Shown here: piece by piece, positions 1 to 7,026 of the stretch
Position numbering within the stretch: position 1 is the stretch's first letter
How the letters are laid out: each line of letters opens with the position of its first letter
Assembly (NCBI GenBank): GCA_023230245.1
Contig: JALNXT010000057.1
Location: forward strand, 1 to 7,696
DNA: 7,696 bases
Direction of reading: 5' to 3'
Source: Candidatus Cloacimonadota bacterium
GTDB taxonomy: Bacteria > Cloacimonadota > Cloacimonadia > Cloacimonadales > Cloacimonadaceae
Translations under genes and position numbers: made by a program
Notes under the pieces: model-generated
Databases searched by the model: none
Told to the model about the DNA's origin: nothing
Seen by the model: the letters and a program-made list of their open reading frames with translations, nothing else

Positions 1-235
1 GGACATGAGCGGCAATGTGTTTGAGTGGACTTGGGACATCAAAGGCGATTATCCTACCGAAGATCAAATCAATCCACATGGAATGGCAAGCGGTAATACC
101 CGGGTATTGCGAGGTGGAAGTTGGACAACAGATGGGTTTAAATGCGCCGTGACCTATCGTGGAACTGGGAATGTTCTCAGCTCCGGCTCCTTAATGTATC
201 ACGTGGGCTTCAGGGTTTGCAGGAATCTGCCTTAG
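1..235 (+). CDS. SUMF1 / formylglycine-generating-enzyme-like domain protein, C-terminal fragment
   Basis: The frame is open from the left edge (the first whole codon is GAC at base 2) to a TAG at 233-235, so the gene starts outside the window and only its last 77 codons are seen. The fragment carries the hallmark run of the SUMF1/FGE-sulfatase fold: DMSGNVFEWTWD at the start, RVLRGGSW at about 101-124 and the terminal GFRVCR. Family members either oxidise a sulfatase cysteine to formylglycine, take part in other oxidative chemistry (EgtB-like), or serve as non-catalytic surface modules. In an ungapped alignment back from GFR, the cysteine at 143-145 matches the first catalytic cysteine of human FGE, but the second position is arginine. 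A true sulfatase-activating role is therefore unlikely (inference). The rest of the protein, including any signal peptide, is not visible. It converges on the minus-strand operon. Confidence 0.85.
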   Translation, partial: DMSGNVFEWTWDIKGDYPTEDQINPHGMASGNTRVLRGGSWTTDGFKCAVTYRGTGNVLSSGSLMYHVGFRVCRNLP

Positions 236-270
236 TAGCTCTGTTTAGTTGCAAGTGTTTCGCTTATGCA

Positions 271-324
271 TGCAGGCAAGATGCCTGCAACTCCTGTATA
301 GGCGAGACGCCTATAGTTCCTGTA
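271..324 (+). repeat. Tandem pair of 8-bp-stem, AGA-loop hairpin repeats (period 26)
   Basis: Two near-identical units lie side by side. Unit 1 (271-289) reads TGCAGGCAAGATGCCTGCA and unit 2 (297-315) reads TATAGGCGAGACGCCTATA; each is an 8-bp perfect stem closing on the trinucleotide AGA. Each is followed by a related tail (ACTCCTGTA or GTTCCTGTA), giving a 27-nt unit repeated with period 26. The outer stem bases differ between units but always in matched pairs, while the central GGC-RAGAY-GCC is kept. This covariation points to selection or copying at the level of the hairpin. They resemble the short palindromic repeats dispersed in many bacterial genomes. No T-run follows, so a terminator role is not supported. 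Confidence 0.8.
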
Positions 325-338
325 AAATTGGCAGCTCA

Positions 339-383
339 CTTTTCTTTTTGCTCTTTTGCTCTTTTTCCTCTTTCGCTCTTTGT
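339..383 (+). repeat. Pyrimidine-rich tract with short GCTCTTTT repeats
   Basis: Forty-one of 45 bases are C or T on the plus strand. The word GCTCTTTT occurs in tandem at 350-357 and 358-365, and GCTCTTT recurs at 375-381. It looks like a low-complexity tract produced by slippage. A role as a plus-strand rho-utilisation or T-rich termination zone for the SUMF1 gene is possible but unproven. Confidence 0.6.
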
Positions 384-428
384 TAAAAAGGAAATCTAAT
401 CCTTACACGAAGATTTAGTCTGGAGTCG

Positions 429-476
429 TTAACGGCGCAGCAACTTGCCATAAGTACACATATTATTAGCCGTTAA
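429..476. repeat. 8-bp perfect inverted repeat, 32-nt loop
   Basis: TTAACGGC at 429-436 pairs exactly with GCCGTTAA at 469-476. The arms do not extend further. With a 32-nt loop this could be a weak RNA stem or chance. No T-run or recognisable RNA family is attached. Confidence 0.4.
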
Positions 477-540
477 GGACTACAGCGGACAAGGGCATGC
501 GGTGCTACACACATAACTGAACTTGAGCCTATTCTCATTC

Positions 541-560
541 AGCAGGATTCGAATCCTGCT
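541..560. repeat. 20-bp perfect palindrome (dyad site)
   Basis: AGCAGGATTCGAATCCTGCT is its own reverse complement over 20 bases with no spacer. Such a gapless dyad suits a homodimeric DNA-binding protein or a recombination site better than an RNA hairpin. It lies 13 bp from the stem of the operon terminator. The central TTCGAAT resembles a tRNA T-loop, but the required arm geometry and acceptor stem are absent. Confidence 0.65.
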
Positions 561-568
561 CTACCATG

Positions 569-606
569 AAAAAAACCTCCAGACAAGCAAGCTCATCTGG
601 AGGTTT
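569..606 (-). terminator. Rho-independent terminator of the minus-strand operon
   Basis: AAACCTCCAGA (573-583) and TCTGGAGGTTT (596-606) form an 11-bp perfect stem around a 12-nt loop (584-595). Read on the minus strand, the stem runs into seven Ts (575 down to 569), the classic intrinsic terminator. It starts 20 nt after the flavodoxin-like stop codon, where an operon end is expected. On the plus strand the stem is followed only by TATATCTT, so it is at best a weak terminator in that direction. Confidence 0.88.
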
Positions 607-625
607 ATATCTTAGGTTTTGTTAC

Positions 626-1105
626 TTATATCAGCTTGGCTATCCGCCCTGTTTCTGTCGCAATCTGTTCATCGAGGTTGCGTAGCATCGTACAGCATAC
701 GCTTCCGGGCAGAACCTTGGCTCCTTGTGTTCCGGCTACTCGGTTCATCCAAGCCAGTGCTGCGTTCCCACCCATACATTTTAGCGGGAAACCCATCGTG
801 GTGAATGAAACTACAGATTTGCCTTTTAGATTGGCTATCTGCTGCATAGCGGCAATTATCACAGGTGAAGGACCAAATGCCCAAACGGGACCACCAAAAA
901 GCACCAATTCGGCATCATTAACTGATGGGAGATTAGTGAATTTGATATCCATCTTTTGACGAACGCTGCCACCTTTAATAGGCACCGTTGTTTCCAACTG
1001 AGTTAAGTTCACAATATGCCCATCCGATGTAAGGCGATCGAACAGACTATCGGCGAACTTGCGGGTTTTACCGCTTAAGGAATGAACAACTATTGATACT
1101 TTCAA
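626..1105 (-). CDS. Flavodoxin-like family protein (predicted FMN-binding)
   Basis: A 159-residue single-domain protein with the flavodoxin-like alpha/beta pattern. It opens with a hydrophobic strand (KVSIVVHS) leading into a phosphate-binding loop, S9-L-S-G-K-T14, of the type that holds the FMN phosphate. Next come GGPVWAFGPSP at about 71-81 and FTTMGFPLKCMGG at 101-113, where flavodoxins and related reductases pack against the flavin ring. The length matches short flavodoxins (about 140-180). There is no signal peptide, so it is cytosolic, and an electron-transfer or quinone/FMN reductase role is likely; the partner is unknown. Cysteines at 110, 137 and 138 are notable but fit no metal motif. 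The start is TTG at 1105-1103, overlapping the upstream TGA as TTGA, with GGAG 8 nt before it; no upstream in-frame ATG was found nearby. It is the last gene of the operon, and the terminator follows. Confidence 0.85.
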   Translation of the reverse strand: MKVSIVVHSLSGKTRKFADSLFDRLTSDGHIVNLTQLETTVPIKGGSVRQKMDIKFTNLPSVNDAELVLFGGPVWAFGPSPVIIAAMQQIANLKGKSVVSFTTMGFPLKCMGGNAALAWMNRVAGTQGAKVLPGSVCCTMLRNLDEQIATETGRIAKLI

Positions 1106-2760
1106 TACTTCATCTCCGCGGTTGGTTGTGCGTTATCGTCACGTTTCCAGCGGTCGTCAATCTTTGTTTTCACGGGGCTGTGGTATTTAAAATAGTTCAC
1201 GATGGCATCCCGCAGGTTAATTTGGTGATAGATGATATCGCTTTCTGGAACCTGGGTAAGCAGGCTAAGCCCTGCATTTCCCTGCATCAGGAAGTCTGTG
1301 GTAGTGCAGGTGTAAATCTTGTTGGGGTCATAGGGCTTGCCACCAATCTGGAAGCTGGTAACACGCTCGAAGTTCTTCTGCTTCTTGGAGTAGATAACCT
1401 TGCCACCAGAAACAATCATACCATGGCGTCCGCCTTCGATACGAGTTTCAATAACTCTGCGCAGGAATTCACCTGTGCATTTGAAGCTAACCACCATGTT
1501 ATCGAAAGGCATTACATCAAACACACTGCGATAGGTAACAGGGCCACTCTTGATATCAGCGCGTACCCCACCCAGATTCATAAAGGAAAAGTCCGAATTA
1601 ACTTCCGCACGCATGGCATCCACAATGGTATTGCCCATCAGGGATTGTGCATCCACATTTGTACGGGACAAGTAAACACCCGCTGTACCAACTATTTCAT
1701 CCATCCCTTCTTCTGCGATGGCAACCTGGGCAGCAATAGTTTCGCCTATCTCTTCATCGGGGATAAACTCATCTTCAAAGAGAGTGATCATGCTGCCTTC
1801 ACGGATAGCCGGGCTTTCATAGCCGGTAAGGGTTTTGGTTTCAGGATCGATGGTTAAAGTAAGCCAGCCAAGGTTGGAGCCATAGGCATATCCTTGAATA
1901 ACCAAGGTCTGGGTAACGGGATCGATCCACGGTTTGGGAATTCCTTTGTGCATGTGTCCGCCGACGAAAAGATCAATTCCTTCCACTTCGCGAGCAATTT
2001 CCTGCGCATCGTAACCCCAGGCTGCATAACGATCGTTTTGCTTTTCAGTGCCCTGAGCATCGTAGCGGCTTAAATAGGTAGGCACTACATCGTAAGGCAA
2101 GCCGGCATGCCCTAGCACGATTACGATATCCACTTTCTCTTCTTCGCGGACTATCTTCACATATTTGGCCACCGCTTCTTTCTCGGAGAGGAAATCGATG
2201 TTCTTAATATTATCGGGAAAGCTCATCTTTTCGGTATCAGTGGTAGTAAATCCCACAATACCAATCCGAACTCCAAGCCTGGTAAACACCTTATAAGGCT
2301 CCACATACCAAGGTAATTTTCCGGTGGTTCTATCTATTAGATTACATGAAATAATGGGGAATTTAGCCAATTTAAGAGTGTTGGTCAATTTATCCTGATT
2401 AACATCAAACTCGTGGTTGCCTATGGTCATCACATCGTAACCAATAGCGTTCATATACTCAATAACCGCTCTACCTTCAGTAATGGTGCCAACCGGATGT
2501 CCCTGAAAGAAATCACCGGCATCCAGAAGCATACTAGCGCGTTTTTCACCGCCCAAAGAGCGGATATATTTTATCAGAGTTGCTGCTGAGCCTCCTCCTC
2601 CAAGTTGGGGAGGAAACTCCGGATTCATAAAAGTTGCCTGCGCACGGTCTATGCCGCCGTGGACATCATTCGAGAATATAATGTCCAGTTTCAGGTCTTC
2701 AGCAAAGCAGAGGCTAATTAGCCCCAGCCCCACCGCAAGGATTAGTATTATTCGTTTCAT
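1102..2760 (-). CDS. Secreted 5'-nucleotidase / UshA-family metallophosphoesterase
   Basis: 552 residues, close to E. coli UshA. A signal peptide (MKRIILILAVGLGLISLCFA) is followed by the metallophosphatase domain. Its dinuclear-metal motifs occur in order: D32-x-H34 in SNDVHGG, D80 and D83 in LLDAGDFFQG, N115-H116-E in GNHEFD, H218 in LGHAG, and H269/H271 in FVGGHMH. A 5_nucleotid_C substrate domain follows from about residue 355, with NLGGVR (395-400), FDVMPFDN (414-421) and TTTDFLMQGNAG (486-497), the aromatic base-stacking region. The family hydrolyses 5'-nucleotides, UDP-sugars or 2',3'-cyclic nucleotides to nucleosides and phosphate in the periplasm or outside the cell. All catalytic metal ligands appear intact. 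The usual GGDG near the C-terminus reads GNAG, which may alter ribose recognition. It starts 5 nt after the upstream barrel gene with little Shine-Dalgarno signal, suggesting coupling. Exact substrate cannot be told from sequence. Confidence 0.94.
   Translation of the reverse strand: MKRIILILAVGLGLISLCFAEDLKLDIIFSNDVHGGIDRAQATFMNPEFPPQLGGGGSAATLIKYIRSLGGEKRASMLLDAGDFFQGHPVGTITEGRAVIEYMNAIGYDVMTIGNHEFDVNQDKLTNTLKLAKFPIISCNLIDRTTGKLPWYVEPYKVFTRLGVRIGIVGFTTTDTEKMSFPDNIKNIDFLSEKEAVAKYVKIVREEEKVDIVIVLGHAGLPYDVVPTYLSRYDAQGTEKQNDRYAAWGYDAQEIAREVEGIDLFVGGHMHKGIPKPWIDPVTQTLVIQGYAYGSNLGWLTLTIDPETKTLTGYESPAIREGSMITLFEDEFIPDEEIGETIAAQVAIAEEGMDEIVGTAGVYLSRTNVDAQSLMGNTIVDAMRAEVNSDFSFMNLGGVRADIKSGPVTYRSVFDVMPFDNMVVSFKCTGEFLRRVIETRIEGGRHGMIVSGGKVIYSKKQKNFERVTSFQIGGKPYDPNKIYTCTTTDFLMQGNAGLSLLTQVPESDIIYHQINLRDAIVNYFKYHSPVKTKIDDRWKRDDNAQPTAEMKY
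1114..1117 (-). promoter_or_regulatory. Ribosome binding site deciding the TTG start of the flavodoxin-like gene
   Basis: GGAG on the minus strand lies inside the end of the nucleotidase gene, 8 nt upstream of the TTG at 1105-1103. Together with the 4-nt stop/start overlap it supports TTG as the real start and predicts translational coupling to the nucleotidase. Confidence 0.65.
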
Positions 2761-2765
2761 AATTT

Positions 2766-4202
2766 TTACCAGCTAAAAGAGATTCCTGCATTCAGAGAGA
2801 TGTTATTCTCCCGCACCTTGTCTGGGTTTTCCCATCCACGGTCTTTAAGGACAACATATTGAGGATTTGTCCATATATTGGCACTGTTAGAGCCTGCTCC
2901 AGTATAGGTTTTATCGTTGTAATAGGCATCTCCGAACAAATCCAAAGCATTATATTCGCGCCATGTGTAGCCAAAACCAAGATCAACTGTAACGTTCTTG
3001 GCAAGCCCTATGCTGCTTCCGGCTGTGATCATAGGATTAACAATCTTGTTCACATTATACACCTGAATGGGGTCGCCGTTCAAATCAATTGCATCTTCCA
3101 TAGTAAAGAATTGGTTACTAACTGCCTGGAAACCAATACGGAGAGGCATGCGGTTTACAATAGCATGTTCCACGCCGGCATAGATGTTCAGCATATCGTC
3201 GTATCTTTCATTAACTTCGCTCCACAGCACATATTCCACATCCATATTAAACACTGTACGCAGAACATTGCGGGGAGTATAAGACATGCCAAATCTCATC
3301 TGAGTTGGTAAAATGTAATTCTGTTTATAGCTAACATTGGTGCTGTCAACGGCTGTATTGCGGTAAGCATCACGCTTATAGTAATAGGTACCTTCTTGGG
3401 TTAAGATCGTTTTGGGCGTGTATGTAGCAGCAATACCGAAACGCGTGTTCAGTTGTAATGCAGTACCCAATTTCATCTGAGTTCCAGAGAGGCTGTAGTC
3501 TTGAGTTTCAATCATATTGGGCAAATTAAATGCGGGTATGGCATTAATCGCAAAGTCAGTCCAACGAATAGATTTCTCTTGTTTCACATCTCCGTTTAGG
3601 AAAGAAACATCCACCCCGAAGTTCAGGTCAGTATATTCACCAAGCCCATAGGATACAGAATAAACAAGACCCGTCTGTTGCAAACTTCCAGTGCCTTCGA
3701 TACTGTTCAGAGCGATCTGATTGGCATACACGTCATCATTGGTATTACGATTATTACGAACATCCTCACGGTAACTAGCATCAAAATTGATGAGTGGTTT
3801 GTGATATATGCCTATGCCCAAACCATCTTTCCCAAAACGATGTGCCACAAAGGCAGAACCGGCAAAGTCATCATGGATGCTGATATTGGAGCTATAGACA
3901 TTATCATCAATATAGTAATCGAACTGATTCCAAAATGGAGTCGCCCGATTATCTTCATTCCGATTGATATAAGAATTGGCAGCAAAGCCATATTTCTTTT
4001 TCATAAGGGTAAGATTTGCCGGGTTATCGGAGATTCCTAATACCCCTTTATCGTTAAAGGTTCCCGCACTGCCCATACCATAGATACGCGCATCATAAGA
4101 ACCGTAACGGTTGCCAAAATAACTGTCTGTAATGCTCCATGCCGATAAGGCAGAAGCTACTATAAGCAGGGTTAAAAGTAGTAGTGATTTATTTGATAAC
4201 AT
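2766..4202 (-). CDS. Predicted outer-membrane beta-barrel, FadL/OMPP1-like
   Basis: 478 residues. An N-terminal signal peptide (hydrophobic run, residues 6-20, ending around SAWS) is followed by ARIYGMGSAGTFNDKG and, at 58-63, SDNPAN. This matches the pattern found just after the signal peptide in FadL/OMPP1/TodX-type porins (GMGGAG...NPA). The rest consists of alternating, aromatic-rich strands separated by polar loops rich in N, D, Y and T. The chain ends NAGISFSW; a C-terminal aromatic residue is the usual BamA-recognition signature. The family lets hydrophobic substrates, and in divergent members other small molecules, cross the outer membrane; the substrate here is unknown. A strong Shine-Dalgarno (GGAGG, 4211-4207) sits 4 nt before the ATG, in a 12-nt gap after the HhH-barrel gene. 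It could instead be a PorV-like or otherwise uncharacterised barrel. The outer-membrane call is firmer than the FadL label. Confidence 0.78.
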   Translation of the reverse strand: MLSNKSLLLLTLLIVASALSAWSITDSYFGNRYGSYDARIYGMGSAGTFNDKGVLGISDNPANLTLMKKKYGFAANSYINRNEDNRATPFWNQFDYYIDDNVYSSNISIHDDFAGSAFVAHRFGKDGLGIGIYHKPLINFDASYREDVRNNRNTNDDVYANQIALNSIEGTGSLQQTGLVYSVSYGLGEYTDLNFGVDVSFLNGDVKQEKSIRWTDFAINAIPAFNLPNMIETQDYSLSGTQMKLGTALQLNTRFGIAATYTPKTILTQEGTYYYKRDAYRNTAVDSTNVSYKQNYILPTQMRFGMSYTPRNVLRTVFNMDVEYVLWSEVNERYDDMLNIYAGVEHAIVNRMPLRIGFQAVSNQFFTMEDAIDLNGDPIQVYNVNKIVNPMITAGSSIGLAKNVTVDLGFGYTWREYNALDLFGDAYYNDKTYTGAGSNSANIWTNPQYVVLKDRGWENPDKVRENNISLNAGISFSW

Positions 4203-4206
4203 GTTT

Positions 4207-4211
4207 CCTCC
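4207..4211 (-). promoter_or_regulatory. Strong ribosome binding site of the FadL-like gene
   Basis: GGAGG on the minus strand, 4 nt before the ATG at 4202-4200 and within the 12-nt intergenic gap. It is the strongest Shine-Dalgarno in the operon, so this porin may be translated at a high rate relative to its neighbours. Confidence 0.65.
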
Positions 4212-4214
4212 ACG

Positions 4215-6995
4215 TTAGAAGCGGTAATCAAGGCTGAAGCGAATAGTATTTTCGCTGTGTTCTACTCTCTGTAGGTATATCTGATCGTCTATCAAAGATG
4301 AATAATAGGGATCATTGTTTCTACGGATGCGCATTTCTTTATCTTGGTAAGTCTTATTTCTAAACTTGATATTCATATACAGGTTTTGTGAGATACGGCT
4401 GGATATAGCAACCCATGCTTTCGAGCCTTTTTCTCCCATAAAATCTATCTCCATATCTTCCCAATCCCAATGCGAAATTCCGTGCCCAAACCAATATAGG
4501 AAGGAGCCTTGTATCTTCAGGGAGGAAGTAAAGTTATGAGTGTAATTGGCAGCGATATAATCACCCACCATCAGGGTTTGACCCGCGGTACCGTCATTGT
4601 TGCCGGGCTGAGCCAAGCTTGTTATGGATAGGTAAGGAGGTGCATATACGGTGTTATAGCGGTATTCAAGCTCCAGAAAATCGCGGTTGGAGAGGAAGGT
4701 ACGAGCTGCAAGAGTATATTCGTTAGTTTTGGATATACACCTATCCGCCAGGTCTTCAAAGCGATTTACCTGGTTTTTATACCTTAGGCGTAAGCTAATC
4801 TGAAACAAGGGACGTAGCTCCAATTCACTCTGAAATCTGACCGAGCGTCTATGGTCTGCAAGCCTTTCCGTGAAGTCCAAATAGCTCCTACCTATGGTGA
4901 AGTAGTTATTGAACTTATAGCGCGTTTCAAAGTATAAGCCTTGTTCGGGCTGAGCTTGATTGCCATTTAAGTACAAATCCGCAATGGAAGAATTAGTTAG
5001 GGAATAAACGTTTCCATCCAACATAGTGCCATCGAATCTTTCATGTTCCGAAAAGCTGTTGCTATAGGGATTGTCAAAATCCACGTCAGTATGGCGAATA
5101 AGGGTAAGGAAGGTTAGGTTTTCATACTGCGTATAGGCTGATGCGAGATATGCCATGGGATCATCCCCAAGCTTTGTATCAGAGCCATTTACGCTTAATT
5201 CTGCATATTCACCCTGTATGGAGGTGTTGCCAATCACCGTCTGTCCATCAAAACCGATAACTCGGCGATAGTCTCTGGAATACTTATCGGTTTGAGTGCT
5301 ATACAAGTTACTCAATTCGCTATTAACCGCTTTGCGAAGTTTAAAGCCATGGGCTTCGTCGAAATCAGCATAGGTGCGCAGCAGTGTATTGAAGATATTC
5401 ACATCGCCAGTATAGCCTGGCACCACAAAATGGGCATTATCATATAATGCAGTATAGGTGGTAAAACCGAGTTTTGTGCCAATCATAGGGTTGATCTGAA
5501 AGTGTGCACCCCACAGCTTTTCCCTCAATGCATCTGTACGTGTGGCAAGGTTGATATAAGGGTTTTTATAGGAAGTGGGAGTGGAGGCGTTCATTTCCGC
5601 ATTGAAACTCGCTTCTGCATCCATCAGCTCGTCATTATCGAACCTGATAGTAGGAATTACATAACTAAACACTTTATTTTTATCGGCCGAAACAGGAGAG
5701 CCATTTGCATAGCTATATATTTTGGAAAAGCCTTGAGTGTAGTATTGATGTCCGTACATGGGCGAAGTTGTGTCATTATCGGTAAACACATCGTTCCCAT
5801 ATTCATCTCTTTTCACAGGGCTACCATCTTTGTTAATGTACATAATAGCGTCTTTGTCGTCTTGCGAGACAAAGGCAGATACACCAAATAGCGGGTGAGT
5901 GTATTCTACTGCTCCACCTTTCAGGGCAAATTCTTGGGTTTTGGAGAGATCTGGGGTAATGCCCAAAATACGTTTACTGAATCCAAATCCGGTTTTACGG
6001 GCACTGTAAAAATCGGTATTCTCCATCACCAAGCCTTCGCCATAAGTAACTCGGTAGTTTCCTACATAAGCTTTGAGGCGAGAGTTATTCAATCCCGGCA
6101 TATCGGTGTTTTCGTATCCTGCGAACCATTTGGAATCTTTAATAAAGCTTTCTGTATTTGCAGACATCAATCCGCTTTCGCCTTTGCCAGAGCTATTCAT
6201 CAGCCCTATTTTGAAGTTGTTCCCATAACGCACTCGCATTTTCATCATCATGTCGGGATCAACCTCATTCAAGCCAAAATAGCCCCAGTAAGATAGGTCT
6301 TTACGCTGAGGAACGGTTCCGGTAGTGTAATCTCTGGTAAAGTCTTCCCTTAGCATATCATACTGACCTTCCTCAAAATAGCGGGTGTTATAGCTTATCT
6401 TGGCATCCCACATCAGACGGTTTTTAACGGGAGGTTCAGTATAGTAAACATAGTTACGGAGGTTGGTGTAGCCATAGTGAGACAATCCTGCTGAAGAACG
6501 TAAATCGCGGGTATCAGCTATCGTATCTCCCTGGGCAGTACGCTTTAAAATCCCCACTGCATCCACGCCAGATACATTGGGGATACCCATAAAATCATCA
6601 AAGTGCATGCGGTTTAGGTTTTGGGGGGTCATTAAATAATCCTCCCAAACGTCCGCCATGCCTTCCATCGAACCTTCATTTTGGTCCATTCGTTCCAGTA
6701 AATCTCTTATTACTTCCCGTCTTAAGGCAGCATCGTCAGTTTCCTGAAACAATGAAACTACCACCAGGGGGCGTATCTTTAGGAGAGTTTTCTGATCTAT
6801 AGATGGTATCTCCCGCAGATCAAAAATACTTTCGAATATCTTCACATATTCCCGATATTCAAATATATCTTTAGCTTGATCTGCCGAGATAGGCAGTTGT
6901 CGAAGTTCGGCAAGAGTTGCCGTATTCAGATCGACTTTCGCCGCCAAGAGCCCCATGCAAACCAGGGCTAAGAGCAAGAGCAAAAACTTCTTCAT
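4215..6995 (-). CDS. Helix-hairpin-helix (ComEA-like) domain fused to a predicted outer-membrane beta-barrel
   Basis: 926 residues from the ATG at 6995-6993. The frame is open upstream to 7055, but this start has AAAGGA 6 nt before it and immediately begins a signal peptide (MKKFLLLLLALVCMGLLAA), so the longer form is rejected. Residues 20-79 (VDLNTATLAELRQLP...FDLREIPSI...LLKIRPLVVV) match the ComEA helix-hairpin-helix pattern: N-T-A, then L-x-x-L-P, then YR, F and I-R-P. A second HhH-like segment lies at about 130-185 (FDDFMGIPNVSGVDAVGIL...LRSSAGLS). From about residue 195 to the end the chain is aromatic-rich and strand-like, ending FSLDYRF, typical of a barrel. HhH modules bind double-stranded DNA without sequence specificity; in ComEA this drives DNA uptake. 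Here the module would face the periplasm as the barrel's N-terminal extension. DNA uptake is inference, since HhH folds can also mediate protein contacts. It is the first gene of the operon. Confidence 0.83.
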   Translation of the reverse strand: MKKFLLLLLALVCMGLLAAKVDLNTATLAELRQLPISADQAKDIFEYREYVKIFESIFDLREIPSIDQKTLLKIRPLVVVSLFQETDDAALRREVIRDLLERMDQNEGSMEGMADVWEDYLMTPQNLNRMHFDDFMGIPNVSGVDAVGILKRTAQGDTIADTRDLRSSAGLSHYGYTNLRNYVYYTEPPVKNRLMWDAKISYNTRYFEEGQYDMLREDFTRDYTTGTVPQRKDLSYWGYFGLNEVDPDMMMKMRVRYGNNFKIGLMNSSGKGESGLMSANTESFIKDSKWFAGYENTDMPGLNNSRLKAYVGNYRVTYGEGLVMENTDFYSARKTGFGFSKRILGITPDLSKTQEFALKGGAVEYTHPLFGVSAFVSQDDKDAIMYINKDGSPVKRDEYGNDVFTDNDTTSPMYGHQYYTQGFSKIYSYANGSPVSADKNKVFSYVIPTIRFDNDELMDAEASFNAEMNASTPTSYKNPYINLATRTDALREKLWGAHFQINPMIGTKLGFTTYTALYDNAHFVVPGYTGDVNIFNTLLRTYADFDEAHGFKLRKAVNSELSNLYSTQTDKYSRDYRRVIGFDGQTVIGNTSIQGEYAELSVNGSDTKLGDDPMAYLASAYTQYENLTFLTLIRHTDVDFDNPYSNSFSEHERFDGTMLDGNVYSLTNSSIADLYLNGNQAQPEQGLYFETRYKFNNYFTIGRSYLDFTERLADHRRSVRFQSELELRPLFQISLRLRYKNQVNRFEDLADRCISKTNEYTLAARTFLSNRDFLELEYRYNTVYAPPYLSITSLAQPGNNDGTAGQTLMVGDYIAANYTHNFTSSLKIQGSFLYWFGHGISHWDWEDMEIDFMGEKGSKAWVAISSRISQNLYMNIKFRNKTYQDKEMRIRRNNDPYYSSLIDDQIYLQRVEHSENTIRFSLDYRF

Positions 6996-7001
6996 AGCTT
7001 T

Positions 7002-7007
7002 TCCTTT
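7002..7007 (-). promoter_or_regulatory. Ribosome binding site fixing the start of the HhH-barrel gene
   Basis: AAAGGA on the minus strand, 6 nt upstream of the ATG at 6995-6993. It decides between this start and the upstream in-frame ATG at 7055-7053. The upstream one would place 20 polar residues ahead of the signal peptide. Confidence 0.75.
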
Positions 7008-7026
7008 GGTATTTTTATCTTCTGTT

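Larger units (their letters stand above)
236..568. other. Non-coding convergent intergenic region
   Basis: No ORF here has a credible start, ribosome binding site or recognisable product. The stretch holds a tandem hairpin pair (271-315), a pyrimidine tract (339-383), an inverted repeat (429-436 with 469-476) and a 20-bp palindrome (541-560), each listed separately. No clear intrinsic terminator follows the plus-strand SUMF1 gene: the hairpins at 271-315 lack a T-run. Positions 384-540 contain nothing else I can name. They could be decayed sequence or an unrecognised structured RNA. Confidence 0.6.

Noticed and set aside
142..399. 85-codon plus-strand frame overlapping the SUMF1 end
   Set aside because: It begins inside the SUMF1 gene in another frame and its second half is just the hairpin pair and pyrimidine tract. 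No ribosome binding site.
541..566. tRNA or tmRNA 3' end (TTCGAAT T-loop followed by CTACCA)
   Set aside because: The T-stem would need an 8-nt loop, fewer than seven acceptor bases precede CCA, and no matching 5' acceptor or tag-coding region was found upstream. The motif is explained by the 20-bp palindrome.
1093..1857. 254-codon plus-strand open frame
   Set aside because: It lies wholly antisense to the nucleotidase, whose motifs are unmistakable, and its translation has no domain.
6956..6962. Lipoprotein signal in the HhH-barrel protein (cysteine at residue 13)
   Set aside because: The residues before the cysteine (A-L-V) do not fit the lipobox, which needs a small residue at -1; a signal-peptidase I site after LLAA fits better.
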